NCBI GenBank assembly: GCA_023078555.1
Contig: CM041200.1
Location: forward strand, 6,239,361 to 6,303,360
Length of the DNA: 64,000 nucleotides
From: Ulva prolifera
Taxonomy: Eukaryota > Chlorophyta > Ulvophyceae > Ulvales > Ulvaceae
Direction of reading: 5' to 3'
The notes below the pieces were generated by a model, which worked only from the letters and a program-made list of their open reading frames with translations, searched no databases and was not told the origin of the DNA. Shown piece by piece: positions 12,307-41,400 of the stretch. The stretch's first letter is position 1. The number at the start of each line of letters is the position of its first letter. Both the position numbers and the translations under genes were made by a program.

Positions 12307-13303
12307 TTCAATTTACACTCACACACACTGACCAATGTACATGTAAGACCAAGCGTGCACACCATTGCATGGTGGCTTAAAGACCATCGATATTGCAAGC
12401 CTATATTGCATTGTGCGGGGAGCCGCAATGACTTGGGTGTGCTGCACAAAGCTATGACAGCAAGTGCTGGAGGGTCTGATTGCCTCGACGTCAACTCTTG
12501 TCATGCCTTGAGCTTTGTACTGGCGACAGGTCAGTCACATGTGCGCTGCAGCGTTGCTCACGCGTAGGCATTCTGACTGGCGGAGACAAATTGCAAACTG
12601 CCACTCACACTTCCGCGAGCCTCTCCCATGCAGCGCTACCATATTCTTGATGTCACAAGCAAAGCAATCGTGATTTGAGAGCTCAATCGATGTCTGTGTA
12701 CGACGGGTCTCAGCGCAGTCTGCTTTGCGTGTACACGCACATGTACTCTGCGGACACACGTGCACACTCTGGATATCCGCCGAGAAGAGTTGACGGCAGC
12801 CGCAGCCAATTGCAAGACTCTATTTTTCGGAAGGTTCGAGTGTACCCGGGTCGTGTGACAGCGCGCACAGACACTTAACGAGCCAATGTCTGAAGGAGAT
12901 CTCCTGGACGGCCGAAGTTCGCGGAAGATCTATAGCTGGCTGCAAGTCAGCGGTTCAGCAGCTTAACGAACATCCCGAATCGAAAGAAGTGGAGAATTTT
13001 ATTACAGTCATGCTAAGTTGTGCTTCATGCTACGTGATCACGGACAAGAAGTGCCGTGCAAAGCGCCTGCCGGCCGCCAATCCGAAGTTTAGGCAGTCGA
13101 TAAAAGCTTCCCGAAATACTTGACAGCCAACAGTTGTACGCCATCATCATCTGTTAAGGCTGTAGAAGCTTGTGTTCTGCCCTTGCATCTTTGCAAAGCT
13201 ATATGTGTCCGAGCATCTGTCTGAGAGGGAGGAGGCCAGGTAGACCTGTTGGTGACCACTGTCATGGGCCTGCGGATCAACACTATGTAGTTGTGCAGGG
13301 AGC

Positions 13304-31164
<17,861 letters not shown>

Positions 31165-31806
31165 AATTGCGCACCGACAGCTGGCCTGCATCAAGACGTC
31201 TGACGAGCACAGGTGAGCGAAGAAGGTGATTGACTTGATGGGGCCGAGAAATACCTGGGTCACAAGTGTGTACACATAATGAGGCAGTGGAGGTGTCACA
31301 GTTGAAATATTTTCGTTGGGCGCCTTCGGCATTTGGCTCAGATTGGCAAGTGCACAGTTTGAATATGCAAATAGCGCTGGGGTTCCTGTCCATGTCTCAT
31401 AGATCCTGGGGTTTGAACCCACTGAAAGATCTGAAAGGCGTTCATATAACAGTATGTACCGGAGAAGATTGTGTTGTGGCTCAAGCATGCGTGCCTGTGA
31501 TCTGTTTGCGCAGACACTTGATGTCCGCCGACGCCTGCTCCGTTCGCTTGGCATAAGAATGCCCCTCCACTGTGAGAGCACAAGCAACCTGATGAACCAA
31601 GATGGAATAAATTTTATTGTCATCGTGCGAGACTTGGGAGAACGAAAGGAAACTGCATCAGGTGCACACCCCCAAATGGCCTGTTGATTCTTTCACATTC
31701 GAGCGGGCCTGTATCAGGGATCTTTCATCCAGAGGAATGAATGCAACAGATGAACTGCAGAAATGAGAAAGTGGCACATGCAAACATGACAGAGTGTGGG
31801 AGATTC

Positions 31807-31836
31807 TGTGCACTGTTCACCACAGAACAGTGCACA
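31807..31836. repeat. 12-bp perfect hairpin
   Basis: TGTGCACTGTTC and GAACAGTGCACA around a 6-nt loop (ACCACA). No terminator or RNA gene context is apparent. Confidence 0.6.
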
Positions 31837-32391
31837 ATGTGAAGCAATTGCAAGACGAGCCCTGATGATATGGGCAAGGTTCTGTTGCACTCAAAGTCCC
31901 ATCGGGCGATCTCTCGCCGCTTACAGCCCGGTCTCCCACGCGATGTGGGTTGTGGCTGCATGGCCTGAGCTGGATATACCATGGCCGGCACAGCCCTGAG
32001 ATGGCCTGGTGTGGGGCGTGCACGGCAGTGGGGGTGCTGCGTTGCTCCTGTGTGCAGGGTGGCTTAGGAGTCTGCGGTTGCGGCCCCCCGCAGCCGGGCG
32101 GTGCTCCGGTGAGGCGGTCCCATGTTCGGTTGCCTGTGGCCTGTGGTGCCACGGGTGAGTGGGTGAGTGTGTTGAGGGTGCTGCGGCAAGGAGGCAGGTA
32201 GCGCCGCAAAATTCAGTGAGCAGCTCAAGAAGAGCTACACAGACTCAGCGCAATGCACCCACGCCACAGCTAGTATTACTCACACAGAAAATGACTGCCC
32301 AACACTGCCCGCAAGCGCAGCAATTTGCGCTCCGCACAAGCAGAACCTATCGCGCCCGCACCGCCGCTCACAAGCAGCAACACCACCACGC

Positions 32392-32393
<2 letters not shown>

Positions 32394-32430
<37 letters not shown>
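32394..32430. repeat. Poly-C homopolymer, 37 bp
   Basis: An uninterrupted run of 37 C. Reading frames crossing it give poly-Pro or poly-Gly artefacts. Length is likely to vary between sequencing reads. Confidence 0.95.
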
Positions 32431-34149
32431 ATTCCGGCGCCGCAGCCTGCGTGGCGTCCAGCGCGGGTCGCTCCACATGGGTGTTCCGCGCCGCTGCTGC
32501 GGCATCGGTGTGGAGCAGCCTCCGACGCCGGCGCCGCGGCCACGCGTGCTGTCGGTGGCGGCGGTGAGGCTGGAGGCGACGGCCGCGCGGGCGACGTTGC
32601 CGCGCGTGAAGGGCTCGCAACGTGGGAGGTAGGCAGTAGGGGATCGGGAGGGGGGGGTCGACCGAGGCAAGCCGAGAGGACTGCTTGCACGGCCGTGCGT
32701 GGGTCATCCCGCGGGCTGCGCATTATCCGATTCACCGCAGCCAAACATACCCCTCCATTCGGCGCATGTGATCAGAAATGTGTGCCCGCGGCATCAGCAT
32801 TGTATGTATGGATGATATTGAGATTTGTAGAGTCTGTCTGCAGTGCCAAAATCAGCCGAACGATTACGCGTGCAGTCTGTGATCCACCATGCATGTCCAG
32901 CGGAATACCGAACATTCGTGCAGCTATAGCTTGCAGGTCTGGAATCCTGTTCTTGAGCTTGTTCCGCCTTGGTGCGCGAAGCATCTCGTGCCGCCGGCTA
33001 CCGCTTAGCTACACAGGCGTAGAATCTCAGATTGTGTGGGCTACAGCATTGACTTCCGTCTTGAATGTCACCTCTATGATCGTGGCCTTGCGCGACCACA
33101 ATTGAACTTTGTTCAGCCATGCATGGCTATATCATGTGAGACCATGCTGCACATAGCTGGAGCTTCTCCTGTGGCGTTGGCGGCAGTTCGCCCAGATGGC
33201 CGGCCTTGCGCTTGGCGTGTCGCAACGTTGGCGCCGCCCTTGCCGTGCAATTGCATGTGGCCAGCCATCGCAGCGCGACCGGGGGGTTTCGGGAAGGGCG
33301 GGCTAGGGTTTGGGGAATGGGGGTCCTGGTGTACAACTGTGTCATGATCGACTCTGGCTCGATCGACTCTCGCTCGCTACTCAGCAATGCATACCTGGAG
33401 GAGCAGCATCTGATTGTTTGAATGGTCTTGGCATGTTATATTTGTCTCTTGTAGCTCCACCAACCTGCTCATAGACTGTTCGAAAATTCAGAAGGAATCG
33501 ACCTCCGGTCACACAAACAGCGATCGCATACGAACTTTCAAGTTCCAGCCACCAAAAAGCCGAGCATCCTCAAGGATGAGAAGGCTTATGAGCACTGCAA
33601 CTACACCAAGCAGTGCAGAGACAAGCGTGCATCAGAGCTGATGGCACGGCTGAGCGCACAGTTGCGCATGCATGCATGTGCAGACGTATGCACGCAGCGT
33701 GAGTGCATTTGCGCGCAGCTGCGCTGGCTCGAGCAATGCTAGCAACGAGCATGGCTCAGTTACATAGCTAGGCCACGACAACTGAGCGGGGTGGCGTGCG
33801 GGTGGGGGCCGGCTGCTGGGCAGGGTGGGTCTTGCCGCGGGAGGCTGGGGCCTCCCCGGGATTGTTGTGGGTGTCTCTGTGTGTTTGGCTTTGCGGCCTG
33901 GGCTGCGAGTGCTTTCAGGGGTCTGGGGGACGGGGTGCGAATGGGTGTGGGTCTGCAAGTGTGATTGTTGTTGCGGGGTATGGGGGGCTGTGTGTGTATG
34001 GCTGCGGCCAGGGTGGGTGCTGGCGTGTGCAGTTGCATGGGCCCGGCGTGTTGGTGTGTGCTGCGTGTTGCTGGTTGTGTGGGTGTGAGCTTCCCCTGGT
34101 GGTTGCCCGTCACGGTGGTGCTACCCAGCTCACTTTTTCCTTGCAACAC

Positions 34150-34230
34150 ATAGCTGCAGCTTGATTCGGATGAGATTCGGTTTCAGTGTTTGTTTTCTCC
34201 CGTTCACTCTTTTGTAAATATAGCTGCAGC
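34150..34230 (+). mobile_element. Solo 59-bp dispersed element with 11-bp target-site duplication
   Basis: The 59-bp repeat (34,161-34,219, TTGATTCGG...TTTTGTAAAT) is flanked by identical direct repeats ATAGCTGCAGC at 34,150-34,160 and 34,220-34,230. That is the structure expected after a recent insertion of a very short element. The same 59 bp occurs at 10,987 and, inverted, at 11,413. It has no GT-AG ends, so it is not itself an intron. Confidence 0.75.
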
Positions 34231-35040
34231 TACATGGAGACAATATTGTACTCTATATATAGTACAACCATGCCTGTGGGGACACGCACTTGGCTAGCGC
34301 TGGAGACAATTGACCATCAGCCAGCTGCAGGCCGGTGGGGACACGCGTGATACATAAAGCATGATCATCATGATGACGTCGCGATGTTACGGGTGAAGTG
34401 TGGCCTTGGGGACAGCTGCGGTCGCGGATGTGAAACAGGCAACCATGACATCGATGTACATCGATATACAACGAACGTTTGTTAATGTTGCCCCACTGCC
34501 CCTAGTCTGCTTATGAGTGTGGCCAAGGCTCCTGCACATCCTGTCAACAGCAAGTTGCGCAGCCGCATTGCGCTCAACGTAAAGGTCGCCGGAGACAATA
34601 GCCGCATGCGTACACAGCGCACCGCAGACATGCACGCATTGCTGCGAAGAAGCACAGAAATATTTGTGATCTGAGCACTCGTAGGCCATGGCAAGCTAAA
34701 TCTTGTCTTTGGCAGCCGGGGACAGGGCTTGGAGACGTTTCGTTGCGCGCGTGATCACACGTGCATTCGTGGCTGTGTAGACAATTGAACCGCGCAAGAG
34801 GCCAGATGTTGGCTGGACAACATTCAGGCTTACCGTCCACAAGTGCGAACCTTGTGCATGACCTCTCATGAACTGCTTTAAATTTTTTTGGCGATGATTT
34901 GGACTGGGTTCACAACTTGGATCACGCATGTGCAAATCGTGCGGGCAAAGTTGGGTGTTGTGTGTTCCAGCTCGCGGGATGCACGCGAGTCCTGCGGCAA
35001 CACGAGGAGGCCACCCGCGAGCCTTCTCACCTGTGCCCTG

Positions 35041-35104
35041 TTGGTACACACCAACACGCACACGTGTGCCAATTGGTACACACCAACACGCACACGTGTG
35101 CCAA
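35041..35104. repeat. 32-bp tandem duplication
   Basis: Two identical 32-bp units starting TTGGTACACACCAACACGCA, each containing the palindrome GCACACGTGTGC. It lies about 350 bp upstream of the first recognisable exon of gene C and might therefore sit in its promoter, which is only a positional inference. Confidence 0.8.
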
Positions 35105-35411
35105 TTAATACACACACACGTTCGTGGTGTGACAGCGCGACTTGAAGTCTGTGAGCCTCACGCCAACAGCTGCGGCTCTTCCAATTCTAGATCCGCCCTG
35201 AAAACACACTTCTCTGATCAGACCGATCATCAAGTCGTGTGCTGCCCCTTGTTTCATGCATACGAGCCGGTCAATGCTGCGGCACATGTAGCCCAGCGAT
35301 GTGCACTACCTCCTCACACGAGGTCAACGCATCCTGCTACCTTTCACTGCCCCGCTGAAGTGCAGTGTACAGAGCCAGCTGCGCAAACTCAATCCAGGTT
35401 ATAAAGACGCA

Positions 35412-38400
35412 AGTTGTGCTGCAGGCCTTGATCAGTCGGACCAGTTTCATTCAGGGTGCAGCCCCGCAGAGAATGTAAGTCTCCTGGAGCAGCTCAAGCG
35501 TGGCGAGCTGCTCTCCATACTGGACAATGTGTACAATTTTGGGCAAACGCCACACTGCAGTGATCAGAAGGTCAAGTCTTGCGAGCGGCTGGTGCAATTG
35601 CTTGATGTGGTCTGCCAGGACGCTCGAGCATGGGTGAGGTTCCCAACACATGAGCCGTTTTCTGTGCATACAACATCATGCATTGCAATATTAATGCGTA
35701 GTATATTAATGTGTATGGTACTAACCAATCCATTGCCAGATGCATTGCTCCGTTGTTCACCAAATGGCGTGCAAAATCCGGAGATATGTATGCAGGGACG
35801 GCTACATGGTGCACTTCAGCCCTTATGCGGGACGAACGGCCTGGTGTCCGGACCCAACATACCGGATCATGATTCAATGTACTTCCTGAGTGAAACCAAG
35901 AAACTCCTCTCTAAGATGTGCGACCCCAGAACTGTTGCATGGGCTTCAAAGTTCGGTGCGGCGCTTGTTGCAGTCAAGAGCAGCGGGCCGGTGGCAAAGA
36001 CTTTTATCTATGCGGTCTGCTTGGATGGATGGCGTAACACAACACACAGGTGCGGCTTTCTGCAACTGTGTGCCAGCTTGCAAACCAGACCTGCCTTGTG
36101 CAACCAGTTGAAAACCTTGTGCCAGAGTCTGCTGGTAAATGTTGCAACACATGAATATTCACAGGTGAGACTACAGGTCAGACCGCTCGCTTCGGCCTAC
36201 ATGGACCAAGCTGAAGCGATCAACGCTTGCCTGAACTCTTCAGCATCAGACTGCAGCAAGCACGATCCAATGAGTATTGAGTCGGTGCAGGGATGTAGGC
36301 AGCGGAGTATATTCCTCCACATCTGATTGCACAGGCGCACAAGAGAGATTCATCACAACCTGCATGCCTGGCGAGATCGACATCAACGAAGTAAACAGTG
36401 AAGTGCACAAAGCAGTGAGCACTCAAGACAAGAAGAGCTACTCAGCCGGATTCTACATCTTTCTGGTGAACGAGATACTGCAGGCGGGATGCATCGGCTC
36501 CAAGCCGCTGAAGCACAGTCAGAAAGAGTCGGGTGGCTTCAGGGATATCGGAACGCACACCACTGCAGAGCCACTACCAACATGCTGGCCCCTGGTCGAG
36601 CATGTCTTCCATTTCCTTGCACAGGTCTGCTCCACCTGTCACCTGATCTATGCCGAGCGTGTGCCACACCCAAATTGCACGGGGTCGCTGCAGCAGTGCT
36701 GAAACTATGCAGACACCTGCTCCAGATGCATGCAGTCACCACTCCCTCACCACTTTCGATCACATCAATGCTCAGGAGGCTGGGCCACAGACAATTTCAG
36801 AGACATAGCAAGGATGCACGATACACATCGAATCGACTGCTGTGTGTGAGCCATGCAGGATTCCGGCTTAAACTCTGTCGCCATCGTGGCTGTCTTTCAT
36901 ACTGCACTAGCACATGCTGCAGCCACCCATGCCACTGAGGCCAGTGCAGACCTTGAGGACACTGTGTGGATGGACAGAGCGATGCGGATTCTTGAGGTTG
37001 CGGCGCAGGCGGTAGCCAAGCTGGTTCAGACATCCCCCGCATACGCCGACTTGTGCACAGAGCTGAACCAGGTCATGGGGGAAGCTCGTGCCTGCTTGAC
37101 GTCCAAGGTGCTCGCCCAGCAAGTGGCGTGCTGTGAGGGCGCGATGGCACGCCTGCCGCCACAAAGAAGCACAATGCAATCAACGCTTCACGAGCTGACA
37201 CTTCAAGAGCTGCATCCATTTGCAGTGCAATGGCCACCTATCCAGCCCTCAGGCCAGCCCTTGGGATTGGCCACCTTGACAGAGAAGGCCATCGCAGCTC
37301 TCGAGCCGATCCCAGCGCCCGCCAACAAGAGCCTTGATGTGCTCTTGAGATGGGCACAGCGCCTGTCAAGCGATGACATGCCGCAGCGCACTAGCATGCA
37401 GGTAATCTGGGAGGTTGAGTCCTGGTTCATGGTCCATGCAGTCTCGTACCTCGATGGCACAGCTGCACCAGACAGATCATTGCTCCTGACAGCACACGAG
37501 TTGGCGTGCTTGTTTTTCAAAGACATCCTTGAGTATGAGAGGCGATTCTGCAAGGAGCATAGCAGTGACAAGCACACGGACATGCTCAAGGTGGAGCTGC
37601 GGAGCAGGGAGACGGTGGTGGTGTGGGCGATGCTGTGCCTCGCGCACCGCGCTGCGGCGGCGGAATTCCCCGGCCTCTGCAAGTACGCTCTGCCCGTCAA
37701 CTCTGATGACCTCCGCCACCTCGTGCTGCGCAGCTGCAGTGCACAGCGCACAGCACAAGCAATTGCTGGGTACATCGCGGCTGTGAACTGCGCTGCAAAT
37801 GCTGGGGCGGTGTTCTCCACACGTGAGGACTCCACCCAGAGGCTTGCATCAGAGTACGCGGGAGGCTGTGACGGTCTTCTGCACCATTTTGAAGCAGAGA
37901 AGAGCCTAGCTGACCAGCGCATAGAGGGGCACTGGCAAGCAGTCATTACAAAGAAGGCCACAGTTCAAGAGCTACAAGACCAGCTTGCAAAGTGGACGGA
38001 TCATCTGCAAGCGTGCGAGTCAGCTGTAGAACGGGCCAACAAGGCCCACGCTGCTGCGAGGGCACAGGCCGAGAGCAAGGTTGACGAATGGAAAACTGTC
38101 ACAGCAGATCGCCAGCGAGAGGAGTCAAAGATCTTGGGTATCGACCCTACCGCCGTTGCTCGCAAAAACTCCCTCAGGGAGACCATCAAGGATCTTCAGA
38201 GAAAGGGCGCCGCAGCAGCAATCAAGCACAGGGAGCTGCAGGCAGAGTGAGACTCATCTTACAGTGAGGTGACGACGAAGTTGGGGGCTTCATGCCAGAA
38301 GGCAAGGCAGGACGCTCGCAGTGCTCGCAGTGAGGTAAAAGCCCTGACGCTGAAGCTTGCCAAGGCCAGGGTGCCACCCCCCCATGTGTATCAGCCACTG

Positions 38401-41400
38401 CCAGACCCTAGCTCACAGCGAAGTGCATGCCTGGCGCTGCTATTCTTCCTATACCCGCACCTCACAGGCTCCTTACCGCTGCTGCGGCAATACTGCTGTG
38501 CCGCGCAGCAGTGCATCGTGCCCCTGTCAGCCTCCGGCACCCCGCAGACGCCGCTTCATGCCGGCCGCGAGCAGCGAACAGTCTCATGGGCCGAATCATA
38601 CAACAAGGCGCGCAAGTGCTGCAAGTACAAGCCCCAGCCGGATTGCGAGGTTCCAGAGGATCTGTTAGATCAGCTGCAGCTGTTCCAGAGGCAGCACCCT
38701 CCACAACAGACGGACTTGGGCCCGCGTGATGTGATGGCTTACAGTAGCTCAGGCACTGGGGTGTGGTGGCCTGATGCCGATCTCAGCCTGAGGCTGTGGC
38801 AGGGTGGGCCCATCACCCGTTACAAGACCACCCAGTTCACTGACCCATTTACCTCTCAGGATCCGGTTGCTGTTGCCGGGTCGTTCACAGAGGGTGGCAA
38901 TTTCCATGCGTGGCTACAGATTGCTGCCACCACGCAGCCATCAAAGCTGTGTACCGAGCGCTGTGCCGGTGGGGCGCACTGCTGCGGGAAGCACCTTGTT
39001 GAGGGTGCACCGAAGGAGGTAGAGGCGACTCGAGGCAACCGGGTGCTCGCCAAACAGGCAGGCCGACCAGCGTCGATGTCGGTGGAGCAGTGGAACGCGT
39101 TTGCGTCGCTGCGGGCGTACCCTCTGCAGCAGCTGCGGACGCTGTGCGTAGCCCTGCGCGAGGGCAGCCTGCAACTCGACTGCCCCCAGGTGTGCACCCC
39201 AACACCATTTTGCGTGCACAGTGATCACCTGTTTCTCACATGTGTTACAAGAGCATCACCGGAAAGGATGGGGTATCGCTCTCGAGTCGAGTGCGTCTGC
39301 ACGGCTGACCTCTGTTGCTGCGCCCGCTGCAGAAGGGAACACATCGTGGGCTATTTCATGCGGCAGAAGACCTGCTGCTGAAGCAGCTGCTCATGTGTAG
39401 GTAGCTGCAGCGGTGAGGATGGCGCTCTATCATGTTGGCCAACTGAAGAGATCTGATAAAATTGTGACACGCCTTTGGCTCAGCAACAGCCATGACCTGA
39501 AGGCTCTGTGTGATGAGGTGGTGCGGCTGGCAGAGGCAATGCACTCGGCTCCCAAGCTTCTGCTTCAGGTGCCTTCTACCAGCATACATGCACTGCGCCA
39601 TTACCAGACAGCCTTGTGACCATGGCTGGCACCAGTGATACGCAATAGAAGTTGTAGCCATAGATATGACCGCATGCTTGTGTTGCCATCATGTAGTTCA
39701 ACATCAGGAGACTATGGTACCAGTGAAATACACGCCGTCCCCACTAGAAGAATGGCGACACGGTGAATCGGAGAGCTGACGTAGTGTGTGCGGAGGGGCA
39801 GTTGGAGAGCCTTCGGAGAATCGGTGGAGGCCGGACGTAGGTTGCTAGGAGTATCGGAGACTTGTGGCGGAGGTGGGGCAGAGGCAGGTAGGATTTTCCG
39901 ATTCCCGTCCGGTACGCCCCAGGGCAACGCCTTTTGTTACTAGCCTGCCTTCGGAGCCCAACCGGAGGATGTACGGAAGAAAAGACGGTTCCGTTGTGCG
40001 TCCGACGGAGGGCCTACGGACGCGTGCACTAAATTTCGGATCCGTCTCGGATCCGTATGGCGTCCGCCTCGGGGATGCGGGAAATACAGGCTGGGCCGTA
40101 GGATTGGTGACCTCTTGACGTACATGTATCCGTCTGGCTTGAGATAAACTCACGTATGGTTTCGAGGAGTGTGCACTTGTGGACACGCAATGCCTGACGT
40201 CATGGGCGTCATGGGCGTCATGGGCGTTATTACCGGATCAGACCTGGTCGCGCACATGTAAGCGGAGTGCAGGAAGGATCGCGGTTTTGTGGAAGCATGA
40301 TGTGGTTGTTTTCTTTGTTATGAGGCACGTGAACACGGGGCTGCAGTTGGCAATAGGCCTGCATTCATATGCTGTAGGTGCTTACATGGCGCGTGCTTTC
40401 CTTGTTCATCGCTAGATTCATACATAGCTCACACTCCCACACATTTCCTCAGGACAGACTCCCTGACATTCCGCGGACAGGACCGGGCAAAGGACCTATG
40501 TCTACGTACAGGCTGCAAGATGGTCCTGAGGTGGCCCAAATACAACCATACAATGCACTGGCATGTCTACTCGTCCTCGTCCGGGAAGTCGTCAATTAAG
40601 GAGTCTTGCACCTTTGACAACTCGGCCTGCATGCAATACCAGCTGCATGAGTGCACGGCTCTAATGCATTCGTGGTCTGAGCGACTGTCACACAAATAGT
40701 GCTACAATTGCAGGCATTGGTGTCACATGTTAGTTCAAGTGTATCGGGGTAGTGACATACCGTCAATACAGCAACCTGCTGTTTTAATTTCTGCACACTC
40801 GCACCCTTGCTCTTGGGCTGATGCCTTGCCAGCTTAGCCTCGCAATCCTCTATCTTTTTCCGAATATCCCTGCGCGCTTGTAGGGCGGCCTCCTTCTCTG
40901 CCTTGGCCTTTCGCTTCTCAAGAGCTTTGTTGGACTTCTGCAATGTACAGGCGCTCTTACACCTGGTCTGATGATGGGTGGGGCAAGTACAATCGGACTA
41001 GGCGTCAATTGGCACAAATCATAAGAGGACGTACCGGCGCTGCGGCTTGTAACTCCATCTCCGGGGACTCGCATCGATCGTCTGCCCGCTGGGGAGAATC
41101 AGGCTCTTCCTCTTCACCCATCTGATCGTGACCCACCTCTTCCACGTCACGCAGGTGCTCACTGTCCTTATCAGCAGTGCGGTCTGCCCTTGGATCTAGC
41201 CCTGGCCGCCGGGGAGAAAAGTCAGCGAGCATTGTGCGCCGTCCGCTGTTGGAATGAGTGCCCCGTCTTCCTGACTTCGATGCGGTAGGAGCCTGTACAC
41301 GCATGGCTGCCTCGAATGATGGCACATGCCGCTCACACAGGCGTCCGTACAATCCCGGTACCACTTAATGGTCAACCTCAGGCGGGCAGTACAGCGTGTG

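Larger units (their letters stand above)
9950..13303. other. Intergenic region between divergent genes A and B
   Basis: No supportable gene. It holds an inverted pair of a 59-bp dispersed repeat (10,987-11,045 and 11,413-11,471), a diverged third copy (12,248-12,306), a 39-bp tandem duplication near 11,530-11,605, the (TA)n tract at 11,821-11,907 and a short (TA)n at 12,113-12,136. The promoters of A and B must lie here, but no TATA element or other core signal can be singled out. Confidence 0.6.
31165..35411. other. Intergenic region between genes B and C
   Basis: No supportable gene. It contains a 12-bp hairpin (31,807-31,836), a poly-C tract (32,394-32,430) inside a GC-rich stretch, G/T-rich low-complexity sequence at 33,780-34,110, the solo 59-bp element with its target duplication (34,150-34,230) and a 32-bp tandem duplication (35,041-35,104). 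Reading frames in the GC-rich part show no family match and are not called. Confidence 0.55.

Noticed and set aside
32159..32744. Pro- or Gly-rich ORFs around the poly-C tract
   Set aside because: All cross the 37-bp homopolymer and are GC-driven; no homologous block or splice logic.
33760..34164. ORFs in the G-rich segment between B and C
   Set aside because: Compositional artefacts; both strands are open and no motif is recognisable.
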